64,000 nucleotides of DNA from Nguyenibacter vanlangensis (GTDB lineage: Bacteria; Pseudomonadota; Alphaproteobacteria; Acetobacterales; Acetobacteraceae). Made by a program: the position numbers and the translations under genes. The notes below the pieces were generated by a model, which saw nothing but the letters and a program-made list of their open reading frames with translations, searched no databases and was not told the DNA's origin. How positions within the stretch are numbered: position 1 is the first letter of the stretch; the number at the start of each line of letters is the position of its first letter. Where the stretch lies: contig NZ_CP152276.1 in NCBI RefSeq assembly GCF_038719015.1, forward strand, positions 3,613,501 through 3,677,500, in the 5' to 3' direction. Below are positions 52,694 to 60,453 of this stretch, piece after piece.

Positions 52694-53899
52694 TTACGCC
52701 GGCCCCCCATCCAGCCCCAGCGCCTGGGCGGCGGCCGTCGCCACGTCGTGCCGCAACTGGATGATCTGCCGCCCGTGCCCGTTGGACGGATGCACCCGGT
52801 TGGTCAGGATCAGCACATAGGAATCGCTCCCCGGGTCCATCCACAGCGAGGTACCGGTAAAGCCGGTATGGCCGAACGACCCCACCGGAAACACCGCGCC
52901 GCGCGGGGTGGAATAATGGGTGGCGATGTCCCATCCCAGGCCGCGCAGGTCGGTCCTGCCGGCGGGCTGCTCCGGCGTGGTCATCATCTCCAGCGTATCG
53001 CGCTTCAGCGGATAGGCGCTGGGCCGCCCCGCCCGCCGGTCCAGCAGCGCCTGGGCATAGAGCGTCATGTCGTGCGCGTCGGAAAACAGCCCGGCATGCC
53101 CCGCGACCCCGCCCATGCGCCGCGCCGTCGGGTCATGCACCACCCCGCGCAGCATTCCCGCCTGCGGGTCGAACTGGGTCGGCGCGATCAGCGGCCGCAA
53201 CGCGGCGGCCGGCAGAAACCCCGATTGCCGCATACCCAGCGGCGCCAGGATGCGGCCCGCGGCATAGCGGTCCAGCGTCATCCCGCTGACCCGCTCCACC
53301 AGCAGCCCCAGCGTGATGAAGTTGATGTCGCTGTACACGAACGCCACGCCCGGCTTCCGCGTCGGCACCGTCAGCATGACCCGCCGCACCGCCTCGTCCT
53401 TGCCGTGCCAGTCCGTGGACAGGTCCAGGTCCGGCGGCAGGCCGGAATAATGCGTCAGCAGATGCCGGATCGTGATGCCGTCCTTGCCGTTGGCGGCAAA
53501 CTCCGGCAGGTACCGTGCCACCGGTTCATCCAGCCTATAGGCACCCTGCTCCCATAATTGCATGACCGCCGGGGCGGTGATCGTCGGCTTGGTCAGCGAC
53601 GCCATGTCGAAATGCGTGTCCCAGCTCTCCGGCTCGGTCTCGGGCACCAGGGCGCGCTGGCCGTACACGCCGCGATACACGACCCGCCCGCCATGCCCCA
53701 CCGCCGCGACCACGCCCGGCACGTCCCCGCGCTGCGCCGCGCCGTGCAGCAACCGGTCCACCGGCGCGAAATCGGCGCCGGTCGCGCAGGATGCAACGCC
53801 CAGCGCGCTCATCGCCATCCCCATCGCGCCCATGCCCCGCAACATGCCGCGCCGATCCAGCCACGGCGGGGGCAGGGGGGCATCGTCGGTCTGGGGCAT
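52694..53899 (-). CDS. exported serine hydrolase, class C beta-lactamase-like
   Basis: A 401-residue lipoprotein-like protein: LDRRGMLRGMGAMGMAMSAL may be a Tat-type leader, followed by lipobox-like VASC. The active-site motifs are MASLTKP (SxxK), YSDIN (YxN) and FGHTGFTG (HTG in place of KTG). Members act as esterases or DD-peptidases on cell-wall or small ester substrates. The 3' tail of this gene is also found in the left direct repeat. Confidence 0.88.
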   Translation of the reverse strand: MPQTDDAPLPPPWLDRRGMLRGMGAMGMAMSALGVASCATGADFAPVDRLLHGAAQRGDVPGVVAAVGHGGRVVYRGVYGQRALVPETEPESWDTHFDMASLTKPTITAPAVMQLWEQGAYRLDEPVARYLPEFAANGKDGITIRHLLTHYSGLPPDLDLSTDWHGKDEAVRRVMLTVPTRKPGVAFVYSDINFITLGLLVERVSGMTLDRYAAGRILAPLGMRQSGFLPAAALRPLIAPTQFDPQAGMLRGVVHDPTARRMGGVAGHAGLFSDAHDMTLYAQALLDRRAGRPSAYPLKRDTLEMMTTPEQPAGRTDLRGLGWDIATHYSTPRGAVFPVGSFGHTGFTGTSLWMDPGSDSYVLILTNRVHPSNGHGRQIIQLRHDVATAAAQALGLDGGPA

Positions 53900-54025
53900 G
53901 GGACTGCTCTCACACGAATGAAATTGCGGCACCGGCGCCATGCCGGCTGCCTTTGCCAGATGGCGACCGGTGCTTTACAATTCTTAAATGGCCCGCAAGC
54001 CGGGTGGAATGACGAAGAGGTCTCG

Positions 54026-54400
54026 ATGCATAAGAAAATGGCGGCAACGCTGTCGGTCGTCCTGCTGGCGGGTCTGGCCGGCCCGGTGCGGGCCGAACCG
54101 GGCGGCTGCCTGAAATATGGCGCGGTCGGCGCCGTCGGCGGCCATGTCGCGCATCACGGGGTGCTGGGCGCGGTAAGCGGCTGCGCGGCGGGCATGTATG
54201 TCCGCCACGAATACCGCAAGGAAGCGCGCGCCAAGGCCGCCCTGTACGACCAGGAACATCCCGGCACCAAGGGCACCTACGAACAGAAGGCCACCGCCTA
54301 TGACGTCGAACATTCGACCGCGCCCGGCCAGATGACCCCCAAGACGGATGCCCCGGCCGCCCCGGCCGCCGGCAATCCGAACGGCAACGCCTCGTTCTGA
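54026..54400 (+). CDS. small exported protein with Gly/Ala/His-rich core
   Basis: A 124-residue protein with a signal peptide (KMAATLSVVLLAGLAGPVRA). The core GAVGAVGGHVAHHGVLGAVSG resembles glycine-zipper membrane segments, followed by a charged region and a Pro/Ala tail. AGAGG upstream of ATG 54026. Possibly an envelope-associated protein. Confidence 0.65.
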   Translation: MHKKMAATLSVVLLAGLAGPVRAEPGGCLKYGAVGAVGGHVAHHGVLGAVSGCAAGMYVRHEYRKEARAKAALYDQEHPGTKGTYEQKATAYDVEHSTAPGQMTPKTDAPAAPAAGNPNGNASF

Positions 54401-54449
54401 TCCTGATCCCGCGCGGCGGGGCGCCAGGCCCCGCCGCCCCCCGCATCCC

Positions 54450-56018
54450 CTACGCCAGCCTGGCATAGCGCAGGTCCCGCGCCAGCCAGCACCCGATCCG
54501 CAGCCCGCTGGCCGCGCCGTCCGCGCCGCGTGTCACGTGGATCGTCCAACGGCCCGGCGCCGGCGCATCCATGCTGCGCCGGCACGGCATGATCCAGACA
54601 TCCTCGCCCACCGCATGCATCGGGTGCATCGGTCCGTCGCCCAGAAAGCCGCTGCAGGCGACATAGCCGACATCGTCGCCCGCCATGACGATCTCCAGGG
54701 TCGCATCCAGCTCCACGCAATAATACCGCCCGCCGATATCCGGGCGCGGCGCGCCGCCGACCCGCCCGGCTTGCCCGCGGAAATTCTCGCCCGGCCGGTC
54801 GATCGCAATCATCGCGCCCTGGCGCGTCAGGGTCATGCCGCCGGCACGGGCCACATCGTCGCCATCCGGGGCCAGGCGCTCGGCCAGGGTGCCGAAATGC
54901 GCGTCCAGCCGCGGTCCGCGCGCGCGGACCGTCAGCAGCAACCCGCTCTGCGGTTCCAGATAGTCGCCGTTCCAGCCCGGATCGCTCCGCCCGGCCGGGC
55001 CGGCCGCCGCCTCCGGCAGCGCCAGCGCCGCCTTCATGATCGCGGACGCCGCCCCGCGCGCGTCGTGCTCATGGTTGAACATCACGACGACCGACAGCCG
55101 CGCCGCCGCCGCGTGCAGGCGCTGGCAGCGAAAGCCGCGCAGCGCGCCGCCATGCCCGGTCACCGCGACGTCGCCGATCCGCTCATGGCCCAGCCCGAAA
55201 CCATAGCGCGCCGGCGTCCCGTCCGCGAAACGCGTGGGCGCCGCGAGCCGGCGATACAACCCGTCCGCGTCGTCGCGTGTCCGGTCGATGAAACATTCCC
55301 ACGCAAGCATGTCGTCCAGGCTCGCCGACAGGCCGGCATCGCCCGTCCAGAAGATCCTGTTGGCCGCCGGAAAGAAACCGACCGTGCCATTGCCCTCATA
55401 GCCGACCACGCCGCCGGCCGGCGCCGCCGTATCCGGGGTGAAGCGCATCGTCTCCATGCCCGCCCGCGCGAAGATCCGCGACTCGTACAACTCCCCCAGC
55501 GACCGCCCGGCCTCCGCCTCGACGATGTCCGACAGGATCCGGAAATTCCCGTTGGAATAGGAATAGAGCAAGCCCGGCGGGAAATGGGTGCGCCGCATCC
55601 GCGCGAACAGCGGGGCGGCGTCCACCCGCCGGAACCGGCCTTCGGCATCCGCGCCGTGCAGGACCGTCAGCGCCCAGTAATCGCGCAGGCCGGACTGGTT
55701 GTGGCAGAGCTGCGCAATGCTCGGGTGCGGCCCCTCCAGGTTGGGCAGGTGGGCGGCAACCCGCCCGTCCAGCCGCGCGGGGTCGCCGACCAGGTCCAGC
55801 AGCACGGCACAGGTGAAATGCTTGCTGATCGAGCAGATCGGCAAGGGGGTCGCCTCCGTCATCGGCAGCCGGCGCCCGAGATCCGCATAGCCCCAGGCCT
55901 GTTTCAGGACGACCCGCCCGTCCTTGACGATCCCCGCGACACCGCCGGGCCCCCTGAATCGCTCGGGCAGCGCCCGGACAAACCGCCCGGCGGCATCAAG
56001 ATCGAATGCTCCCATCAT
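54450..56018 (-). CDS. dap: D-aminopeptidase (serine, DAP type)
   Basis: A 522-residue protein, near the 520 residues of known D-aminopeptidases. The penicillin-binding-like domain has SISK (ICSISKHFTCAVLLDL) and YSYSNGNF; two C-terminal beta domains follow. These enzymes release N-terminal D-amino acids from peptides, such as wall fragments. No signal peptide is apparent, so it is probably cytoplasmic. A role in using D-Ala peptides fits with murQ elsewhere in the window. Confidence 0.85.
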   Translation of the reverse strand: MMGAFDLDAAGRFVRALPERFRGPGGVAGIVKDGRVVLKQAWGYADLGRRLPMTEATPLPICSISKHFTCAVLLDLVGDPARLDGRVAAHLPNLEGPHPSIAQLCHNQSGLRDYWALTVLHGADAEGRFRRVDAAPLFARMRRTHFPPGLLYSYSNGNFRILSDIVEAEAGRSLGELYESRIFARAGMETMRFTPDTAAPAGGVVGYEGNGTVGFFPAANRIFWTGDAGLSASLDDMLAWECFIDRTRDDADGLYRRLAAPTRFADGTPARYGFGLGHERIGDVAVTGHGGALRGFRCQRLHAAAARLSVVVMFNHEHDARGAASAIMKAALALPEAAAGPAGRSDPGWNGDYLEPQSGLLLTVRARGPRLDAHFGTLAERLAPDGDDVARAGGMTLTRQGAMIAIDRPGENFRGQAGRVGGAPRPDIGGRYYCVELDATLEIVMAGDDVGYVACSGFLGDGPMHPMHAVGEDVWIMPCRRSMDAPAPGRWTIHVTRGADGAASGLRIGCWLARDLRYARLA

Positions 56019-56140
56019 GTCCTCGCGTCAGGCGGCCGAAGAAACCAGTCTACTCACATACCCGGCGCAGACAAAATGCGATCAATTCTTATTCTCAATA
56101 TTCAAAGTGAAAGCGCGCGCAACATCATCATTTCCCATAA

Positions 56141-56908
56141 TCACCGCACCGCCCCCACCAACGCGAACGGCACCCCCTGCGGATCCACGCACTGCACGAT
56201 CCAACTGCCCCCCGGCACCTGCTGCGGCCCATGAACGACCTGCCCGCCACCCGCGCCGACCCTGGCCACCGCCGCGTCGATGCCCGCCACGGTAAAATAA
56301 TAGAGCCACCCCGGCGCCACGTCCGTCCGCGTCATCATCCCGCCCGCCGGCACGCCATCTATCGCGAAAATCTGATAGACACCCATCGGCCCCATATCGA
56401 TGGCGTCTCCCTTGGTCCAGCCGAACAACCCGGCATAGAACGTAAACGCCCCCGCTTGGTCCGAGGTGCTGAGTTCTCGCCACCCGACATGCCCCACCGC
56501 CATCGGCGCTGCTTCCGGCCTCGGACTTTCCTCCTGCCCGTGAAACAGGGCAAACACGGCGCCCTGCGGATCGCTGACGACCGCAAAGCGGCCGACAGCA
56601 GGAATGTCGCGCGGCGCAACATATATCGCGCCCCCCGCGGCCTGGACCGCGCCCGTGACGGCATCGACATCCGTCACACCGATATACCCGATCCAACTCG
56701 GCCGCGCGCCCATGTCGCTGGCGGCTTGCGTCAATTCCATCAAGCCGGCAACCGGGACATCCTGAGCACTCAGCAGAGTATAGTTCATCTCCGGCATTCC
56801 GGCGTCCTTGACGCCCCAGCCAATCACGCTGGAGTAGAATGCCGCAGCCGCCGTCGATTCTCGGGTCAGGAGTTCGTACCAGACGAATTTATCTCGTAGG
56901 GTCGACAT
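56141..56908 (-). CDS. VOC-superfamily protein with two glyoxalase domains
   Basis: A 255-residue protein with two tandem VOC domains: FVWYELLTRESTAAAAFYSS (about 7-120) and VGHVGWRELSTSDQAGAFTF (about 135-250). GGGAG upstream supports ATG 56908. Such proteins bind metals or hydrophobic ligands; the substrate is unknown. Confidence 0.87.
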   Translation of the reverse strand: MSTLRDKFVWYELLTRESTAAAAFYSSVIGWGVKDAGMPEMNYTLLSAQDVPVAGLMELTQAASDMGARPSWIGYIGVTDVDAVTGAVQAAGGAIYVAPRDIPAVGRFAVVSDPQGAVFALFHGQEESPRPEAAPMAVGHVGWRELSTSDQAGAFTFYAGLFGWTKGDAIDMGPMGVYQIFAIDGVPAGGMMTRTDVAPGWLYYFTVAGIDAAVARVGAGGGQVVHGPQQVPGGSWIVQCVDPQGVPFALVGAVR

Positions 56909-57288
56909 GACGCTTCTCCCAGCATCCCTGTCCGATGTTCCGAAGACGCCCGACAGGACCTGTTTCACCCAAGAGCATGGTGGTATGCGCGAGAACCCGC
57001 TTCAACCCCTCCTTTCATTTCCGAGTAGAGCCTACAGGACGGAAATTACGGCCGCCGACAGGTCCGCGGCAGGAGGAGGCAGGCTCTCGTTCGGAACAAA
57101 ATCTGTTCCATAAGCCTGTTAACATTGCGGTATTTGTGGATTGCACTTTCCCGTCCTGAAAAGGACGTGGCGTCCCATAGGGGAGAAAAATCTTCTCCAC
57201 ACCAAGTTATTGATTAATAAAAACAATAAGTTGCGTTCGCATCGCTAGTGCCACCAATTAGTGCCACGGGCTGGTGCTACTCGTCAAT
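56909..57288. other. gene-free boundary region with a chain of hairpins
   Basis: No gene. At 57153-57198 three short inverted repeats follow in series: GTCCTGAAAAGGAC, GACGTGGCGTC and GGAGAAAAATCTTCTCC. AGTGCCAC occurs twice near 57250. This is where the base composition and gene type change from chromosome-like to mobile-element-like. Confidence 0.4.
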
Positions 57289-57615
57289 TCAGGCGGCGAC
57301 TACCTCATCGATTCTCGCGATGTCCGCCATTATCGCCACCCCATGCTCGTCGCGTTCGAGTGTGACCAGCACCGCAAACCGTTCGTCGCCAAGTGCCGCT
57401 TCAAGCCACCTCGTGAGGTCTGCCTCTGTCGCTCCGGCCGCTGCCCGTTCTTCAAGCTCGTCGTGAAGTGGGCCGCGCGACATCTCGTCGAACCAATCTT
57501 CATATTCATGCCCGTGCCAGCGGAACACCTTCGGCTCGGGTCGCATGACCCGGATTTCCGCGTCGTAGATATCTTTGCCGAAGTCCTTGTGATAAACGGC
57601 AGATTCCTCGGTCAT
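57289..57615 (-). CDS. hypothetical acidic protein of the mobile module
   Basis: A 108-residue protein, acidic, with FRWHGHEYEDWFDEM and an Ala/Glu-rich helix. AAGGAAAGGAACGAGCG precedes ATG. No family recognised. It is followed upstream by two further small genes on the same strand. Confidence 0.55.
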   Translation of the reverse strand: MTEESAVYHKDFGKDIYDAEIRVMRPEPKVFRWHGHEYEDWFDEMSRGPLHDELEERAAAGATEADLTRWLEAALGDERFAVLVTLERDEHGVAIMADIARIDEVVAA

Positions 57616-57654
57616 CGCTCGTTCCTTTCCTTGTGATGGTTTATCGACATGCGC

Positions 57655-57891
57655 TCAACCCTCTCTGAGCCGCATCTTTATGTCCGCTATCAGTTCCGCT
57701 CTGATGCTCTTCTGTAATTCCTCGGTCATTTCCATCGACAACACCTCAGCCTCACCGGCGTCCATCTCGACCGGCACGCCGTTCTTCGAAATACTGACAG
57801 AAGAAATGCTTATCGCTCCCAGCAGCCTATCCGCCAAAATCTCCGCCTCTTCATCAGACACGCCGTTGGCATTCCCATTTTCACTTGTCAC
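57655..57891 (-). CDS. hypothetical small acidic protein
   Basis: A 78-residue acidic protein (SDEEAEILADRLLGAIS, then MTEELQKSIRAELIADIKM). No family recognised; it is in line with its neighbours. Confidence 0.5.
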   Translation of the reverse strand: MTSENGNANGVSDEEAEILADRLLGAISISSVSISKNGVPVEMDAGEAEVLSMEMTEELQKSIRAELIADIKMRLREG

Positions 57892-58004
57892 TGTTCGCTT
57901 CCTTATTTCTCACTGTCGCCAGTCTCCCTCACTCCATCCAGCCCGTGACGCCGGACAATGCCGCCGATACAGCCGTATCGGTATGGGGTGCTACGCCTCC
58001 GCCA

Positions 58005-58616
58005 TCACGCAAACACCTCCATGCAAGCCACCTCATCCGATGCGAAGATTCCCGCATCGCCGTAGAATGAGAAATCATCGGAATTGCTGCCGTCCTGCCC
58101 GATGCCCAGCGCCGTCCGGCATCTGTTGCAGCGCCAAACGATTTTTCGGTCAGCAGGGGCCACCGTGAACGGCCTGGTGCATCTCAGGCACCGCCGCGCT
58201 ATGCCGTGGCGGGCTGTCATGACGGCAGGCGCCGGGGGCGGCGAGGGCACGACGATTGACAGCACATAGTGGCTGTCATGGCCGAATTGGCTGGCAATGC
58301 GATGGTATATCGCATCGACAGACCGGCGCAGGTCCGCCGCCACACCCATGATTTCAAGCCCATCCGCCGACATGCGGGCGTCCAGAGCCATCGGAAACGC
58401 CGCGACATCCTCGGCGCTCCACCGCCTACGATGCTCCCGCGACCTTTCGCGCAACGGCAGGCTCAGGCGGCTGGCCTGGGTCTGAACGGACGAATACGGG
58501 CGGCGCATGATTCGGGAAATCAGCACTATGCTGCCGTAAGACTGCCATAGCTCGGTCAGCCGCCCTACATCTGCGGCGGTCCAGTGCTGCCGACGAGGGT
58601 GGGTTGTGGCACCCAT
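58005..58616 (-). CDS. putative DNA-binding protein with Myb/SANT-like repeats and a zinc ribbon
   Basis: A 203-residue protein. Two segments, HWTAADVGRLTELWQSYGS and RRWSAEDVAAFPMALDARM, look like paired SANT/GcrA-type helical repeats. The C-terminal CLRCTRPF ... CNRC provides four Cys for a zinc ribbon. Its ATG overlaps the previous gene's stop by one base (TGATG). A role in controlling the element is likely. Confidence 0.6.
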   Translation of the reverse strand: MGATTHPRRQHWTAADVGRLTELWQSYGSIVLISRIMRRPYSSVQTQASRLSLPLRERSREHRRRWSAEDVAAFPMALDARMSADGLEIMGVAADLRRSVDAIYHRIASQFGHDSHYVLSIVVPSPPPAPAVMTARHGIARRCLRCTRPFTVAPADRKIVWRCNRCRTALGIGQDGSNSDDFSFYGDAGIFASDEVACMEVFA

Positions 58617-59260
58617 CACACGGCCTCCATGGCGCAGACGGTGACGGTCGTGCCGTCGCATAGCAGGTCCTTGCTGAAATCAACGGTCACGACATATTCA
58701 GCACCAGTTTCGGCGGTCAACCAATCCGCCGACCAGCGGGCAAGCTGGGTCTCTCCCGCGCCGGATTCCGCAAGCCTGAGCAATCGTTCCGTCATCTCGC
58801 CTTCCGGCATCTCGGCGAAAAGGGACGGCTGGCCGTAGATTTCGACGGGTTCGGGGCGGGCAATGAGAACTTGCACGGTGTAAAGACTGTCGGCGGGGAT
58901 GACCGCCACTTCTTTCTGCATCAAGTGATAGGAAACGACATCGGGTTGCCGACCGAAAGCCCGCGCAATGTCAATAATCCGCGCCCCGCCCCGCCTCATC
59001 CTCACCCAGGCGGCGCTCCGCTGCGATGTTACTGGCCCATGAGCCTCATGACATCCGATTGCCGCGTTCTCTTCGTGCGTTTTGAGATGCCGTCGCTGCG
59101 CTACGTCCGCGCCCCTCTTCCGCATTCTGGTCAACACATTCCTGACCGTGCTCTCGATATATCCAGTTTCTTGCGCAATAGTCTGTCCGCGCACCCCGGC
59201 GTTCCACATGGCAACCATCAGGTCGCACATGTCGCGTGGCACGTTTTCACTTCTCGCCAT
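58616..59260 (-). CDS. putative HTH regulator of the mobile module
   Basis: A 214-residue protein with an N-terminal helix-turn-helix (LMVAMWNAGVRGQTIAQETG and YIESTVRNVLTRMRKRG) and a second one near AWVRMRRGGARIIDIARAFG. The C-terminal half is mixed. GAAGGGGA lies upstream of ATG 59260; the longer frame to 59359 codes an unlikely hydrophobic leader. The start faces the repeat-rich region 59400-59580. Confidence 0.55.
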   Translation of the reverse strand: MARSENVPRDMCDLMVAMWNAGVRGQTIAQETGYIESTVRNVLTRMRKRGADVAQRRHLKTHEENAAIGCHEAHGPVTSQRSAAWVRMRRGGARIIDIARAFGRQPDVVSYHLMQKEVAVIPADSLYTVQVLIARPEPVEIYGQPSLFAEMPEGEMTERLLRLAESGAGETQLARWSADWLTAETGAEYVVTVDFSKDLLCDGTTVTVCAMEAV

Positions 59261-59402
59261 CTCTCGTCCCCTTCTGCGTTGAGACAAGAACAGGCTAGTA
59301 CGGGCTGCCGCCAACGTCAAATACACGACAAGACCAAAAAACAACAACAAAGCATACACCTCACATCATCAATATGATGGCTGACGTAATACATAACCAT
59401 CT

Positions 59403-59576
59403 TCATGAATTTATGAAGCATCCCATGCACCACATAGGCTCGGAATTTGAGCATAAGTATCTATAATATAACGATTAAATGTGCGCATTCGACATCTGAC
59501 ACCCCACCAGCCCTTCTGCCATGTTAACTCATGAATTACATGGAAAACGGTCATGAGTTCTCTCATCAATTTATGA
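59403..59576. repeat. iteron-like TCATGAATT repeats and inverted repeats
   Basis: TCATGAATTTATGA (59403-59416), TCATGAATTACATG (59529-59542) and TCATCAATTTATGA (59563-59576) are near-copies. AACTCATGA (59526-59534) and TCATGAGTT (59551-59559) form a perfect inverted repeat. The whole gap 59261-59731 is AT-rich with no convincing gene. Confidence 0.55.
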
Positions 59577-59731
59577 TGCCTGAACCCCACCAAACCCTGT
59601 CGAGCGCGCCCAACATTGAAAAATGTTTTAATAAAAACTTCGCCCCACCTTGACTCACACCACCATCCGCAATCCGGGCTTTCTTGCTGTCTCATGTGCG
59701 ATAATTGGCGGAAAACCGGGAGTTTTCTGCC

Positions 59732-60430
59732 ATGAGCAAAGAGATTTCAGACAGTGTGCGGTTGACATATCTGAACGATGCGGCGTTCTGGCGCAGGCTG
59801 ATGCGTCGTCTGTCCGCTGACCTGCGGGACATAGAGAGTGCCGACCGGCGGCTTGTCGCCCAGCGTCCGGTCATGACGACTTTCGATTACGATGCGATGT
59901 CAGAGAAAGCCGATGCCCGGGCGGCGGAACTGAAAGAAGCTGTTCGGAGGGCCAAATCGATGCCGGACGGATGGTTTCGATGGACGAAGACAAGCAAGGC
60001 GAAGGTCAAGGCCATCGCTGCGGCACGGCACGATTTGCGGGTCTGGCGGGCGACCGGGCGCGACAGATTCATGCTGTCGGAGTTCGCCAGCGTTGAGACT
60101 AGCAACCGTCGCCGGGCGCGGAAAACTGCCAAATTTGATGAGCGCCCTGATGTCCGGGCGGCAGCGGCACGGCTGGCCGCGATGCCGGGGGTGCTGCGGG
60201 AAGTTGACGGGGCGGCCAAGGCGGACGAGGCATTGTTTGCTGCGCTGGCACCAGTCGTGCGGGACGACGGGCGTATCATCAAAATTCATATCGGACCGGC
60301 GTTCGACCTGCTGCGTCAGCGGGCTGTCCTGCTGGCGGCGATGATGGAAGCGGCGGAACCGGAGCCGGAAGCGGTGGCGGAAACAAAAAGAGAGGCCGGG
60401 AATCCTGATGATTTCCCGACCTTTGCTTAG
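59732..60430 (+). CDS. hypothetical basic protein, convergent with the relaxase
   Basis: A 232-residue, largely helical, Arg/Lys/Ala-rich protein (DAAFWRRLMRRLSADLRDIE near the start). GGGAG lies nine bases before ATG 59732. No family recognised. It reads away from the iteron-like region and ends 23 bases from the relaxase stop. Confidence 0.6.
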   Translation: MSKEISDSVRLTYLNDAAFWRRLMRRLSADLRDIESADRRLVAQRPVMTTFDYDAMSEKADARAAELKEAVRRAKSMPDGWFRWTKTSKAKVKAIAAARHDLRVWRATGRDRFMLSEFASVETSNRRRARKTAKFDERPDVRAAAARLAAMPGVLREVDGAAKADEALFAALAPVVRDDGRIIKIHIGPAFDLLRQRAVLLAAMMEAAEPEPEAVAETKREAGNPDDFPTFA

Positions 60431-60453
60431 TTTCTGGCCAGGCGCCTACCGTG

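Noticed and set aside
54348-56234. 628-codon plus-strand open frame
   Set aside because: Antisense to the D-aminopeptidase gene, which has clear motifs; the plus frame is Arg/Pro-rich with no domain.
59403-59576. CRISPR array
   Set aside because: The repeats are short, few and unevenly spaced, and no cas gene is near.
59411-59695. 94-codon minus-strand frame in the repeat-rich gap
   Set aside because: It is Trp/Arg/Cys-rich, crosses the iteron-like repeats and has no ribosome-binding site.
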